DNA of 64,000 nt from JACCZH01 sp963729445 (GTDB lineage: Bacteria; Chloroflexota; Chloroflexia; Thermomicrobiales; CFX8): NCBI GenBank assembly GCA_963729445.1, contig CAVSNU010000005.1, forward strand, positions 1,178,001 through 1,242,000, given 5' to 3'. Shown in pieces: positions 16,926 through 26,002 of the stretch; position 1 is the first letter of the stretch; the number at the start of each line of letters is the position of its first letter. A program made the translations under genes and the position numbers. Under the pieces are notes generated by a model that was given only the letters and a program-made list of their open reading frames with translations, was not told the DNA's origin and did no database searches.

Positions 16926-18452
16926 ATGGATGACATCCTGGTAGCGACGACACCCAGCATACAAACCACCAGGCATACTGAAGCGTCCGACGTAAGACCT
17001 TCCCCCTCGCTGAGGGAGAGACTACGGGACAGGCGCTTCCGGCGAGAGATCGTTGCCTTCGGCCTGCTACTGGTTATCGCCTTTGGGTTGAGAGTCGCCT
17101 GGCTTGACACGATCCCCGGCAACATCACGGCTGACGAGGCCGATAACCTCTCGACGATCTTCAAGATGCGGGTCACCGGCGAGCCAGGATTCTTCGGGCT
17201 GGACTGGAAACCTCAGCCTGCCATGAGCATGTACCTGTTTTCCGCCTTCATGTCGATATTTGGGGATGACATTTTCGGGATGAGAATGGCGTCGGCGGTG
17301 CTAAGCACGCTGGCGCTGCTGCCGTTCTATGCGCTAGCCCGTCGCGTAGTGCAGCCGGTCGCCGCGCTTGGCGGAGCGGCGCTGCTCGCGACCGGACTCT
17401 GGTACTTGAACTTCTCACGCTCCGGCTGGGAGAATGTGCACGTCGCGCTCTTCTCCCTCATGGCCGCCTGGGCACTGACCGTGGCATTGGAGCGCCGGCA
17501 GTTGCGCTGGTTCGCGCTGGCAGGGGTCGCCGCCGCGCTCGGTCTGTATGGCTACTTTGCGGGGCGGTTGATTCTCGTTGCTCTGCTGGCCTATGCGCCC
17601 CTGGCGTTCTGGTGGGCAAAGGGGCAGCGAAGGCTAGTAGTGGCGGGTTACGTCGTGATGGTCCTCACCGCGACCTTGCTCTTCTTGCCGCAGGTCTCAT
17701 CCATCCGCGAGGACGAAGACCTCTTCAATCGCCGCACGGACCGGGTGAATGTCTTCAAGCAAGAACAGCCATACATGGGCGAGACTTCTGACTTCGGGAT
17801 TGCAAGGACGCAGCTATCGCGTAACCTGAAGGGGTTCTTTCTGTTCGACGGAGAGATGTTCCGGAACGGTCGCTACGCTCCTAAAGGGGAGACGCTGTAT
17901 GACCCAGTCACCGGCGTCCTGCTGATCGCTGGTCTGATGATCGGTCTCTACCGTCTGAGAAAGACCGGTCTCTGGTGGGCGATGCTGTTTGTGCCGCTTC
18001 TGGGTACCCAGATCCCGACGACTCTGACCCCAGACGGAGCACGAGCGGTGATCGTCGCGCCGTTCATGTATCTCTTTGTAGCCCTGGCGCTGGACGAGAT
18101 CCTGAAGCTCGCCCGGGGACGCGGCCGGCAGATTGCGCTGACGACCGTCGTTACAAGCGTACTGATCCTGTCAGTTTTCAATGCGTGGAGCTATTTCAGC
18201 TGGGTGCAGTCTCCGGAGACGATCAAGGCCCGGGAGCCAGCAGTGGAGCTAGCCGACTACGATCTCTGGCGGACCACGCTCGTCGCAGGTTACTCCGAAC
18301 AGGGACCGACCTTCCACGTGCGGGAGTGGGAGACGATCGTGAAGGCGTTGCGCCAGAAAGAACGTTTATACGAGCTTTTTCGACGAACCCAGGGAAGAGA
18401 GTACATTGGAGACACATATCAGTCACACACTCTTACCGGAGACGGATGGTGA
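16926..18452 (+). CDS. GT39-family membrane glycosyltransferase
   Basis: 508 residues with about ten membrane helices. Resembles the ArnT/PMT (GT39) family: the first extracytoplasmic loop holds the acidic pair in PGNITADEADN (around residue 72), in the position of the catalytic Asp/Glu of polyprenyl-phosphate sugar transferases, followed by GEPGFFGLDWKPQP. The enzyme would transfer a lipid-linked sugar to a protein or lipid on the outer face of the membrane; donor and acceptor are unknown. Its 3' end overlaps the next small gene by 47 bp. Another GT39-like protein is encoded at 38036. Confidence 0.75.
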   Translation: MDDILVATTPSIQTTRHTEASDVRPSPSLRERLRDRRFRREIVAFGLLLVIAFGLRVAWLDTIPGNITADEADNLSTIFKMRVTGEPGFFGLDWKPQPAMSMYLFSAFMSIFGDDIFGMRMASAVLSTLALLPFYALARRVVQPVAALGGAALLATGLWYLNFSRSGWENVHVALFSLMAAWALTVALERRQLRWFALAGVAAALGLYGYFAGRLILVALLAYAPLAFWWAKGQRRLVVAGYVVMVLTATLLFLPQVSSIREDEDLFNRRTDRVNVFKQEQPYMGETSDFGIARTQLSRNLKGFFLFDGEMFRNGRYAPKGETLYDPVTGVLLIAGLMIGLYRLRKTGLWWAMLFVPLLGTQIPTTLTPDGARAVIVAPFMYLFVALALDEILKLARGRGRQIALTTVVTSVLILSVFNAWSYFSWVQSPETIKAREPAVELADYDLWRTTLVAGYSEQGPTFHVREWETIVKALRQKERLYELFRRTQGREYIGDTYQSHTLTGDGW

Positions 18453-18708
18453 GCCCGACGCGCTGGTTGAGGAGCAAACCGAGGTCAAGGTCGGCGATGT
18501 TCACCCGAGCTGGTGGGTCATGGTCGAGCACACCTCGAGTGACAGCCTGATCAGGCTGTCCTTCGATTCCCATGACGAGGCAGTCGCCTTCCTCGATACG
18601 ATCGAGCACCTCCTCGAGGCCGGCAACGACTGTATCCGGGTGGGCCATACGAGGCTCATCTCTCTGAAATCTTTCCGTCAGGCCTGGATAAGCGGGTCAG
18701 AAGCGTAG
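18406..18708 (+). CDS. Hypothetical protein (100 aa)
   Basis: Starts at TTG 18406, inside the glycosyltransferase gene, with GGGAAG a few bases upstream; no ATG is available in frame before the conserved-looking part. The acidic N-terminus is followed by a compact region with alternating strands and helices (WWVMVEHTSSDSLIRLSF, DEAVAFLDTIEHLL). The 47-bp overlap suggests translational coupling to the glycosyltransferase. No family recognised. Confidence 0.55.
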   Translation: METHISHTLLPETDGEPDALVEEQTEVKVGDVHPSWWVMVEHTSSDSLIRLSFDSHDEAVAFLDTIEHLLEAGNDCIRVGHTRLISLKSFRQAWISGSEA

Positions 18709-18794
18709 CTGTCAGTGTGAGATGCTCGTCGTACCTGTGCAATGTGGTTATCTTCTAGCGATCGTCGATCGAAGGACCGGAAAGCGCAGGGTAG

Positions 18795-19655
18795 ATGCCG
18801 GAATTGCCAGAGGTTGAAGCTGCCAGACGTGGGATTAGCGAACAGTTAGCCGGAAAGCGCGTCTGCTCCGTTGAGCTCCTTCTTCCAAAACTTGTCATCG
18901 CGCCCGAGGGCTGGGCGATCGATATGCTGGTTGGCCGCCAGATTGAGTCCGTCGACCGGCACGGCAAGTACCTCACGTTGCGCTTTGGCGACATCGCGGT
19001 GGTTGCGCATCTCAAGCTCAGTGGTCAACTGATCGCCCGGGGAGACAGCATCCCAGGATTTGCGGCAGGTCACCCGGTTCCCAGGTTCGACGCCCCGATG
19101 CCGCATAAGTCGACCCACCTGATCATGACGTTTGAGGACGGCGCGAAGCTCTACCTGACCGACATCCGCCACTTCGCCCGGATGCAGCTGATGCCGGTCG
19201 ACGAAATTGAACCTTTCTTCGCGGCGTTGAAACTGGGTCCGGACGCGATCTCACCCGAGTTCAGCCACGACTGGTTTCGTCAGGCGATAGGCAGACGTAA
19301 GGTCGCCAGGCTCAAACCGCTCCTGTTGGATCAAAAGTTCATGGCCGGTATCGGCAACATCTACGTCGACGAAGCGTTGCACCGCGCCCGGTTGCACCCC
19401 GAACGCCTCGCTAGCACGCTGAGCGAGGAAGAGGTTGAGCGGCTCTACGACGCGATCGTCGAGATCATGGAGCTCGCGGTGCCGATTGCCGGCGCGAAGA
19501 TCCTCAACGGCAAAGCGCAAACCGTCCATGGCGACTTCCCCTTCATCCACGGCCGCGAAGGCGCGCCTTGCCTGATCTGCGGTGGCACGATCGTCAAGAC
19601 GCGCGTGAACAACCGTGGCACCTACCTGTGTCTGGTATGCCAACCGGCTCCCTGA
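18795..19655 (+). CDS. mutM: Formamidopyrimidine-DNA glycosylase
   Basis: 286 residues. Removes oxidised purines such as 8-oxoguanine and Fapy lesions from DNA, with beta,delta-lyase activity. All key features are present: the N-terminal MPELPEVE with catalytic Pro2 and Glu3, the Lys58 of RHGKYL, the helix-two-turn-helix QKFMAGIGNIYVDEALHRA, and the C-terminal zinc finger (Cys259, Cys262, Cys279, Cys282) containing the NNRGTYLC finger Arg. Length and order match the family. It stands alone, 178 bp before a Nudix hydrolase gene on the same strand, a partner that could clean oxidised nucleotides. Confidence 0.97.
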   Translation: MPELPEVEAARRGISEQLAGKRVCSVELLLPKLVIAPEGWAIDMLVGRQIESVDRHGKYLTLRFGDIAVVAHLKLSGQLIARGDSIPGFAAGHPVPRFDAPMPHKSTHLIMTFEDGAKLYLTDIRHFARMQLMPVDEIEPFFAALKLGPDAISPEFSHDWFRQAIGRRKVARLKPLLLDQKFMAGIGNIYVDEALHRARLHPERLASTLSEEEVERLYDAIVEIMELAVPIAGAKILNGKAQTVHGDFPFIHGREGAPCLICGGTIVKTRVNNRGTYLCLVCQPAP

Positions 19656-19833
19656 GGAAATGAAGCGGTTTCGGAGTGACGTCGCTGTTGGACGAGGCGT
19701 TGTGCTTCGAGCTGAATGAGAGCCGCCGGCGCCGCTCAGCCGATCGGACAGGAACAACGGCGAGCCTCGTTTGGAGATCGCTGGATATCGTTCTCTGGGT
19801 GAGTACACGGCGTTCGTTTGGTGAGGATGTTCC

Positions 19834-20277
19834 ATGTCTGACAGATATATCGTGAATGTCGAGGCCGTCATCGTTCGTGATGGACGATATCTGATGGTCG
19901 TTCGCAGCGACGACGAATCGCATGCGCCGGGGATCTTGAGCGTACCTGGCGGCAAGGTCGAGCAGCCCGGTACAACCGCCTCCATTCTGGAAGAGACCGT
20001 GCGCCGGGAGATCCGCGAGGAAGTAGCGGTTGAGGTCGAGGATGAACTGATCTACGTCGAGAGCAAGTCGTTCGTCACCGACGATGGCGACCCGGTGATC
20101 GACATTGTCTTCCTCTGCCGTTACCGCTCAGGTGAGCCTATAGCGATGGACTCCCAAGAAGTCATGGCCCTGGCCTGGATGACCTCGGCTGAGGTATTCG
20201 CCCACCCGAAGACACCGCCGTGGACCCGGCAGAGCATCGAGGTTGCCGAGATTCGGCGGGCGAATCTGGGCTGGTAA
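19834..20277 (+). CDS. Nudix hydrolase
   Basis: 147 residues with a Nudix box: PGGKVEQPG (about 38-46) and VRREIREEVAVEV (about 56-68), which supplies the REUXEE metal-binding glutamates. The spacing between the two halves is about four residues longer than the classical box, as in some ADP-ribose or sugar-nucleotide pyrophosphatases. It hydrolyses a nucleoside diphosphate linked to another group. Placement after mutM could suggest removal of oxidised nucleotides, but the long loop argues against a simple MutT. Substrate not determined. Confidence 0.85.
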   Translation: MSDRYIVNVEAVIVRDGRYLMVVRSDDESHAPGILSVPGGKVEQPGTTASILEETVRREIREEVAVEVEDELIYVESKSFVTDDGDPVIDIVFLCRYRSGEPIAMDSQEVMALAWMTSAEVFAHPKTPPWTRQSIEVAEIRRANLGW

Positions 20278-20322
20278 ACGCATGGTCAGCCGGGGTTGGG
20301 TATCGTGAGCGGCCAATATCGC

Positions 20323-20872
20323 TTAGATAGCAGGCGGATACTTCGCAGCCAGCCGGCGTATCGTGTTCACGTTGCGCATTGTGGCAGGCAATCCAACTAC
20401 TTTCTCAAGAAGAGCGCCGGAGATCGTCGAATCACTGATTCTTCCGCGGCGAAGGAAGTACAGCTCACGCTCGTGAATATGAAGTCTGTCGTCCAGGGGT
20501 CTGGAGGTCCAGGATTCTCTGCTGAACATCGCCGCCCGGTGTTTCCGGGAGGAACGAGATATACAGCGTGGTCTCGTCTGACTCAAGCTCGGCATGAGGG
20601 AAGGGTTGATACGCGATGACGTCCGCGAGCTCCTGCGACGACCGAATGAACGTGTCCACGTGGTAGCCGAGCGATTCCAGCAGCCTGGCTTCGATCTGCC
20701 TCTCCAATGCACGTGTGTCCTGATCCTGCCATTCGAAGATAACGTTGCCGCTTGCAATGAACGTTTCGACGTTCGTGAAGCCGAGCGACTCGAACACTTC
20801 ACGCAGACGGTCCATCTTGACATTGCGCCCACCAACATTGATAGCCCGGAGGAACGCGACATAACGCGGCAC
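20323..20872 (-). pseudogene. DUF1697 protein, frameshifted
   Basis: The DUF1697 family (about 180 residues) is recognised by PRYVAFLRAINVGGRNVKM at the start and IASGNVIFEW shortly after. The first frame ends with GRQTSYSRA at 20465; the family's C-terminal half (DDRLHIHERELYFLRRGRIS...) continues in a neighbouring frame to TAA at 20325-20323. Removing one base from the run of four C (GGGG at 20496-20499 on the plus strand) restores one continuous reading. This is either a real pseudogene or a homopolymer error. Function of DUF1697 is unknown. Confidence 0.8.
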
Positions 20873-20886
20873 GACGCTGGCTCCTC

Positions 20887-21486
20887 CTAATCCGGCTGCT
20901 GCCCCATGGCCTGCATGAACTGGTACTTGATCCAGACCGGGTCGTCGTGGTGGTTCCCCTGGGCGGGTTTGGCGTCGATGTGGGCGATGATGGCGTGGGG
21001 ACCAGGGGCGTCGATGGCGAAACGGACGGCTTGCTCGAACTCGTCCTCACTGGCGGGAGCGTTGGAGTTAGCGATGCCACAGCCTCGTGCGACGGTTGCC
21101 AGATCGGTCGCGACGCCGGTGGCGGTCTTCTGGCCCCCGGTGAGCTGCCATTGGGCGTTGTCCCAGACGATGATGGTCAGATTCTGAGGCGCTTCGCGGC
21201 CGACCGTCGCGAGTGCGCCCAGGTTCATCAGGACGGAGCCTTCGCCCTCCATGACGATAACCGTGCGCTCAGGTTGCGCCAGCGCGACTCCCAACCCGAT
21301 CGGCACTGCAAGGCCCATACTTCCGAGCATGTAGAAGTTGGCTGGGCGATGGCCCGCGTTGAAGAGGTCGAACCCGGCATTGCCGATGCCACCGATAACG
21401 GCGGTATCGTCGTCGAGCATGTTCAACACGCGTTGGGTCAGGTCGAGCCGGTTCATGCGCTGGATACTCGTGCTAGTGAGCGCCAT
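20887..21486 (-). CDS. Sulfopyruvate decarboxylase beta-like subunit (TPP-binding domain)
   Basis: 199 residues from ATG 21486 with a strong AGGAGG site. It is the TPP-pyrophosphate-binding half of a split decarboxylase similar to ComE/phosphonopyruvate decarboxylase: FYMLGSMGLAVPIGLGVALA, the cofactor motif MEGEGSVLMNLG (about 79-90) and IIVWDNAQWQLTGG. The usual GDG Asp, a Mg ligand, is Glu here. It overlaps the alpha gene by 14 bp, so both subunits are co-translated. ComDE decarboxylates sulfopyruvate to sulfoacetaldehyde, but no coenzyme M or sulfonate genes are nearby, so the true 2-oxo acid is uncertain. Start of an alternative, M11, is less well supported. Confidence 0.75.
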   Translation of the reverse strand: MALTSTSIQRMNRLDLTQRVLNMLDDDTAVIGGIGNAGFDLFNAGHRPANFYMLGSMGLAVPIGLGVALAQPERTVIVMEGEGSVLMNLGALATVGREAPQNLTIIVWDNAQWQLTGGQKTATGVATDLATVARGCGIANSNAPASEDEFEQAVRFAIDAPGPHAIIAHIDAKPAQGNHHDDPVWIKYQFMQAMGQQPD

Positions 21487-21994
21487 CTTTACCTCCTGAG
21501 AGTTGCGTCGTGATGCTCAGAACCACCGGCCGGCGGGTGACAAAGGCGTGCTTCATGCCCTTGTCAACCACGAACGGAACACTCTCCGGCGAGGTGAGCT
21601 CGAACAGCTGCATGTCCATGGCGTCGATGGTCTTTGGCACTGCTTTACCCCAGGCGAGCTGCACGAGGTTATGCTCCATAAGATTACCCCGCGGGCTGAG
21701 CAGGATGACGAACGGGACCTGGTAGGGCAGCGCCAGCGAGCCTAGCGCATTCAGCGTGTTCCCGAGACCGGAGCTCTGGAGCAGGAGCGCACCACGCTGG
21801 CCGCCCATGTAGGCGCCGGTGAGGAGGCCGATGCCTTCTTCCTCACGCGAGAGCGTCACGACCTTGAAGAAGGGATCTCCTTCGAGTTTGGTAATGATTG
21901 GCGCGAGAACGCGGTCAGCAACGTGGACGATGAGTGAGATGTTGTTTGCCTTCAACGCGTCGATGATATCGTCGCGCCAGGTGCGAGAGCCCAC
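21473..21994 (-). CDS. Sulfopyruvate decarboxylase alpha-like subunit (PYR domain)
   Basis: 173 residues from GTG 21994 preceded by AAGGAGG. This is the pyrimidine-binding half of a split TPP decarboxylase (ComD type): the conserved Glu that activates TPP is in TLSREEEGIGLLTGAYMGG (about 49), followed by LLQSSGLGNTLNALGSLA and VPFVILLSPRGN. It would form an alpha/beta complex with the following subunit in the cytoplasm. Alternative roles for this pair are phosphonopyruvate or another 3-substituted pyruvate decarboxylation. Confidence 0.78.
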   Translation of the reverse strand: MGSRTWRDDIIDALKANNISLIVHVADRVLAPIITKLEGDPFFKVVTLSREEEGIGLLTGAYMGGQRGALLLQSSGLGNTLNALGSLALPYQVPFVILLSPRGNLMEHNLVQLAWGKAVPKTIDAMDMQLFELTSPESVPFVVDKGMKHAFVTRRPVVLSITTQLSGGKDGAH

Positions 21995-22135
21995 GCTGGC
22001 TACCTCCTTGTGACTTCTGACGAGTATCCTATAGCAAATACGCTCTAGGATTCATCTTTCCTGTAGACTGCCGCCGGCAATCATACTACGGTATGCGTGC
22101 GAGCCGGCCCGTGAACTGTTAGACGTAAAGAGGCG

Positions 22136-22729
22136 ATGGTAGTGCAACGAGCGCAATTGAGAGACGTGACTGACCGGCTGCCGGACCTCCCGAGATTCCC
22201 GCAGCCAGGAGATCGCGTTACCTGGTTATTGGGACGTGGCACGCCACCTGCCGACCGGGAGGCGTTTTTTGTCTGGCAGGAACGTGTTCTCGATGTGTTG
22301 TTGGCATGGGGTGTGGGCAACGTGTTGGCGGGCTCCGCGCTGGCGATCACCAAGTCAGGCATTCCACGCGCAATCGGCATTCAGGCGATGATCTGGGGGA
22401 CGGTCGAAACCACCGTGGCCCTCTACGCCGAGTACTGGGCGCGCAGGCGTGCAGTTGAGGCCCGGGCAGGCATGCTGGGAGCGCAGGCGATCCAGGACGA
22501 GGCGAAGCGCTTCGAGTATTTCCTGGCGATGAACACCGCGGCCGACATTGTCTATGTGCTCGGTGGTGTCGCGGTCGCCGTTCAGACGAAGCGCCCTCCT
22601 CTGCGCGGCGCGGCGATCGGTGTGGCCATTCACGGCGGGGCGTTGCTGGTCTATGACCTGGTGCTGACTGTTCGCACCATCTTGCGTCCGGAATCGCGCT
22701 TCAGGAGAACGTCATTCGACTCGCGGTAG
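22136..22729 (+). CDS. Hypothetical membrane protein
   Basis: 197 residues with an N-terminal cytosolic region of about 50 residues (PRFPQPGDRVTWLLGRG) and three to four helices (VLDVLLAWGVGNVLAGSALAI, IGIQAMIWGTVETTVALYA, ADIVYVLGGVAVAV, GVAIHGGALLVYDLVLTV). Helices carry Glu, Tyr and Asn in membrane positions, a hint of ligand binding. Start at ATG 22136 or the GTG-rich MVV. It is 12 bp before a methyltransferase gene and likely shares its transcript. Function unknown. Confidence 0.6.
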   Translation: MVVQRAQLRDVTDRLPDLPRFPQPGDRVTWLLGRGTPPADREAFFVWQERVLDVLLAWGVGNVLAGSALAITKSGIPRAIGIQAMIWGTVETTVALYAEYWARRRAVEARAGMLGAQAIQDEAKRFEYFLAMNTAADIVYVLGGVAVAVQTKRPPLRGAAIGVAIHGGALLVYDLVLTVRTILRPESRFRRTSFDSR

Positions 22730-22741
22730 AAAGCATCTGAC

Positions 22742-23548
22742 ATGACCGAGCGCACGACCTCTCGCACGGCGGAGTGGGACGCGTCAGCCTATTTCCGGCT
22801 CTCGAACCCGCACGTTGTGTGGGGACAATCTGTTCTCGATCGGCTCCCACTGCAAGGCGACGAGACGGTGCTCGATGCCGGGTGTGGCGCCGGGCGGGTA
22901 ACGGCTGACTTGCTGCAACGTCTACCTGCCGGACAGGTGATTGCGCTGGACATCTCGGCAAACATGCTTGCCGAAGCACGCGAGCGGCTCGTGCCTGTCT
23001 TCGGTGACAGGGTCACGTTCATCCAGGCAGATTTACAGGAGTTTCGACTGGACGAGCCGGTCGACGCGATCTTCAGCACAGCTGCACTGCATTGGGTCCT
23101 GGATCACCCGCGTCTGTTTTCGTCACTCTTCGCGGCCCTCAAACCTGGCGGCCATCTGGTTGCCCAGTGTGGCGGCGGGCCTAATATCGCCTCCGTGCTG
23201 GAACGCGCGGCAGCGCTGATGGAGTCCGAGCCATATGCTCCCTACTTTGCCGGCTGGCCCGGTCCCTGGGAGTTCGCGTCCGCCGAGGTGACTGCCGAGC
23301 GCCTGCGCGAGGCAGGCTTCATCGACATCGAAACAAGTCTAGAGTCGAGGCCCACCCTGCTGCCAGATGCAGAGGAGTACCGTGACTATCTCGCGACCAT
23401 CATCTGTGGCTCCCATCTCGACCGGTTGCCGGATGAGCGTCTGCGAGAAGCGTTCGTCGAGACATTGACCGCACAGTCCACAGCCGACGATCCACCGTTT
23501 CTACTGGATTACTGGCGACTAAACCTCGCGGGCCGGCGACCGGGTTAG
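22742..23548 (+). CDS. Class I SAM-dependent methyltransferase
   Basis: 268 residues. The SAM-binding motif I is VLDAGCGAGR (about 43-52); LDISANMLAEARERL (motif II) and FSTAALHWVLDH (motif IV, as in trans-aconitate methyltransferases) follow. The WDASAYFRLSNPHVVWG N-terminus and DYLATIICGSHLDRLP C-terminal block agree with the Tam-like branch. It transfers a methyl group from SAM to a small molecule; the acceptor is not determinable. Placed immediately after the membrane protein at 22136. Confidence 0.8.
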   Translation: MTERTTSRTAEWDASAYFRLSNPHVVWGQSVLDRLPLQGDETVLDAGCGAGRVTADLLQRLPAGQVIALDISANMLAEARERLVPVFGDRVTFIQADLQEFRLDEPVDAIFSTAALHWVLDHPRLFSSLFAALKPGGHLVAQCGGGPNIASVLERAAALMESEPYAPYFAGWPGPWEFASAEVTAERLREAGFIDIETSLESRPTLLPDAEEYRDYLATIICGSHLDRLPDERLREAFVETLTAQSTADDPPFLLDYWRLNLAGRRPG

Positions 23549-23616
23549 AGACCGGTTTTCTCAGCGTTATGGGATAATCCGAGCGAAGCTCAAACTTCCA
23601 GAATGCGAGTAGCGCC

Positions 23617-23910
23617 ATGAAAGACTCCGAGTCAATCGACATTTCAGGGATGCCAGACGTGGAACGTTTGGTTGAAAAGGTCCGTCAATCGCAGGAGCCG
23701 ATTACCCTGTATCGAGGCGAGGTAGCAGTAGCAGAGATCGTGCCATCTGGTACGCACACACGTCGATTGATCCGCCGGCGGACGAAAGAAGGCCGTGAGG
23801 CGTTTTTGTCGGCTGCTGGAGGATGGAAAGACATCGTTGATGCCGATCAGCTGATCGCCGACATTTATGAGAGTCGGCGGATCTCGATAAAACCTCCCGT
23901 TGACCTGTGA
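23617..23910 (+). CDS. Antitoxin (Phd/YefM-like) of a PIN toxin pair
   Basis: 97 residues. The N-terminal segment (DISGMPDVERLVEKVRQSQEPITLYRGEVAVAEIVP) has the Phd/YefM layout of a DNA-binding strand-helix followed by the 'p.vl...g.pvavl.p' strand. A basic linker (HTRRLIRRRTKEGR) and a C-terminal segment with GGWKDIVDADQLIADIYESR, typical of antitoxin toxin-binding tails, follow. The gene overlaps the PIN toxin by 4 bp (GTGA), the classic antitoxin-then-toxin order. It should bind and block the toxin and repress the operon. Confidence 0.8.
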   Translation: MKDSESIDISGMPDVERLVEKVRQSQEPITLYRGEVAVAEIVPSGTHTRRLIRRRTKEGREAFLSAAGGWKDIVDADQLIADIYESRRISIKPPVDL

Positions 23911-24308
23911 GCTACCTCATCGATAGCGACCGGGTAGTGGATTACCTCAACGGTCAGGCAGACGCCGTAGCACTTCTCACCGACCTTACCTCCGACTATG
24001 CTGCAATTAGCGTCATTACGTATGGGGAGGTCTACGAGGGAATCTATTACGGACGTGACCCGGTGAGGGCAGAACGTACCTTTGAACGGTTCCTCAATGA
24101 GGTCGTAGTTCTTCCATTGGAACAGGACCTCATGCACATTTTCGCTCGAATTCGCGGTGGGCTGCGTCGATCTGGACAGCTCATAAGTGACACCGATCTT
24201 CTCATTGCCACAACGGCGATTCATCATGACCTTACGCTTGTGTCTCGAAACGTACGGCACTTTGAGCGGATTCCGCGTCTCAAGCTACTGGGTGTCCAAC
24301 CGCACTAA
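23907..24308 (+). CDS. vapC: PIN-domain toxin, VapC-like ribonuclease
   Basis: 133 residues from GTG 23907, overlapping the antitoxin stop. PIN-domain acidic residues are in place: Asp6 (YLIDSDRVVDYL), Glu41 (ITYGEVYEG), Asp95 and Asp97 (ISDTDLLIATTA). Members cut tRNA or rRNA and halt growth when the antitoxin is degraded. No missing catalytic residue and no frameshift is seen, so the module looks intact. Confidence 0.88.
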   Translation: MSYLIDSDRVVDYLNGQADAVALLTDLTSDYAAISVITYGEVYEGIYYGRDPVRAERTFERFLNEVVVLPLEQDLMHIFARIRGGLRRSGQLISDTDLLIATTAIHHDLTLVSRNVRHFERIPRLKLLGVQPH

Positions 24309-24316
24309 TCCGACAT

Positions 24317-25429
24317 TTAGATCCCCGGCCGCCCATACTTCCGCATCACCTCATGCAGCCGATCGTGAGGCAGGGCGTATGCCTTGCTACCGTCCCGGCC
24401 GGTCATGTCCTGCGCGGCGACGAGGGCGTTCAGCACTGATTCGGCAGTCGCTTCGACGGTCGCCTGGAAGAACGGATCGAGCCGGCGGTCGTCGAGGCGT
24501 GGGGTGACCAGAACAGGCGAGGTATCAAAGCGTTTCACCCGGCACTCCGGCGCATTAGAAAACGCGATCAGGAGATCTCCCGAACCGTGCGTGGCCGTTG
24601 AACCCACCTGCCCGAGGCCGAGCATCCCACGGCGGCAGAGCCGGGCTAGCTGACGATCCGAGAGCGGCGCGTCGGTGGCGATCACCACGATGATCGAGCC
24701 GTCCCGGGCTGGCAGCTCCTGTTGCGTGCCTCGCTCAGGCCGGATGTCCGAAATCTCGCGCCCGACCGGAACGCCGTCGACGAGCAGGTGTTCCCGAATT
24801 CCGAAGTTCCCCTGTACCAGCACCCCAAGCGTGTACTGCTGGTCCTCGACCCTGACCAGGCGCGACGCCGTGCCGATCCCGCCTTTGAAACCGAACAGCA
24901 TCATCCCGGTTCCACCACCCACATTGCCCTCGGCAACCGGCCCGCCAGCTGCGTTGTCCAGCGCCTGAAAGACATGCTCGATCGTGACATGCTGGCCGCC
25001 GATGTCGTTCAGGAATCCATCGTAGGTCTCGGCAACGACCGGGATCGAAAAATGGATGGGGCCCAATGTGGGCTCCTGTTGCCGCATCCACTCGATGCAC
25101 CCGCGATGGGCCGTCCCAACCGAGAGGGTGTTCGTGATCAGGATCGGGGACTCCAGCAGCCCGTACTCATCGACCTGCGACCGGCCTGTGATCTCCCCCG
25201 CGCCGTTCAGGATTTGAATGGCCGCCGGTGGCATCTCCGAGAACGCCGACCCCTCCAACGGATGCACCGCCGTCACTCCGGTTCGCACTGCATCGCCCTC
25301 GATAATCGTCGCGTGGCCGACACGCACGCCCGGAACATCGGTGATGGCGTTGTTGGCGCCGGACGGCAACGTGCCAATCTCGATGCCGAGCTCGCGCAGG
25401 CGAGGTCTTGTCTGGATCGTTTCGTTCAC
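24317..25429 (-). CDS. P1-family (S58, DmpA-like) peptidase
   Basis: About 370 residues from GTG 25429 with GAAGGAG upstream. Family marks: the N-terminal RLRELGIEIGTLPSGANNAITDVPGVRVGHATI, the NTLSVGTAHRG strand, and the autoprocessing region GNVGGGTGMMLFGFKGGIGTAS, where self-cleavage would release the N-terminal nucleophile of the beta chain. DmpA-like enzymes are aminopeptidases for D- or beta-amino-acid peptides. It ends 9 bp from the toxin gene, convergent with it. Start at 25504 (ATG) has no good ribosome binding site. Confidence 0.88.
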   Translation of the reverse strand: MNETIQTRPRLRELGIEIGTLPSGANNAITDVPGVRVGHATIIEGDAVRTGVTAVHPLEGSAFSEMPPAAIQILNGAGEITGRSQVDEYGLLESPILITNTLSVGTAHRGCIEWMRQQEPTLGPIHFSIPVVAETYDGFLNDIGGQHVTIEHVFQALDNAAGGPVAEGNVGGGTGMMLFGFKGGIGTASRLVRVEDQQYTLGVLVQGNFGIREHLLVDGVPVGREISDIRPERGTQQELPARDGSIIVVIATDAPLSDRQLARLCRRGMLGLGQVGSTATHGSGDLLIAFSNAPECRVKRFDTSPVLVTPRLDDRRLDPFFQATVEATAESVLNALVAAQDMTGRDGSKAYALPHDRLHEVMRKYGRPGI

Positions 25430-25604
25430 ACAGCACTCCTTCCTGACCGGTATCTGACGAAGGCTATTGTCGCGTAGATCCTGTCTGCGTGGCATTGACC
25501 CCACGTGTCGGCAAGGGTAGCCTGTTGTTGTACAGCAAGGGCCAGCGCAGCCTCATCAATGAGCCTCGCCACGGAGAGTTTTCAACACGGTAAGGGAGGC
25601 CACT

Positions 25605-25904
25605 ATGTATGCGCGTTCTGCCAGGTTCAAATTTCATGAGGATTCGATCGACGCAGGGATTCAGATCCTGAACGACACGCTACCGGAGCTTCGCCGGCAA
25701 CGAGGGTTCCGAGATGCCTACTTGATGGCCGACCGGTCAACCGGTGAGAGTATGACGCTCACCGTGTGGGCGACGGAAGACGCAGTGCGGGCATCATTTG
25801 GATTTGCGCAACAGGCGTTTGCCAAAATCTCCGGCATGATCCAGGCCGAGCCCGAAGTTCACACCTACGAAGTGGTCGGCCACGAATCGGCAATCTCGGT
25901 CTGA
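25605..25904 (+). CDS. Single-domain ABM-like (dimeric alpha/beta barrel) protein
   Basis: 99 residues: ARSARFKFHEDSIDAG, QRGFRDAYLMADRSTGESM and TLTVWATEDAVRASFGFA match one ABM/NIPSNAP-like ferredoxin-fold domain. It would work as a dimer; role in oxygenation or quinone or haem chemistry is unknown. AGGGAGG lies 8 bp before the ATG. Related in fold to each half of the protein at 6118-6723. Confidence 0.7.
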   Translation: MYARSARFKFHEDSIDAGIQILNDTLPELRRQRGFRDAYLMADRSTGESMTLTVWATEDAVRASFGFAQQAFAKISGMIQAEPEVHTYEVVGHESAISV

Positions 25905-26002
25905 TCCCGGGCACTGCGCACCCCTCATCGTTGGCCCTTGCTCCCGGCTCCCTCCAGGTAGACACTCCGACCCGCACGCTACTACTTGTCGAACACGTGC
26001 TG

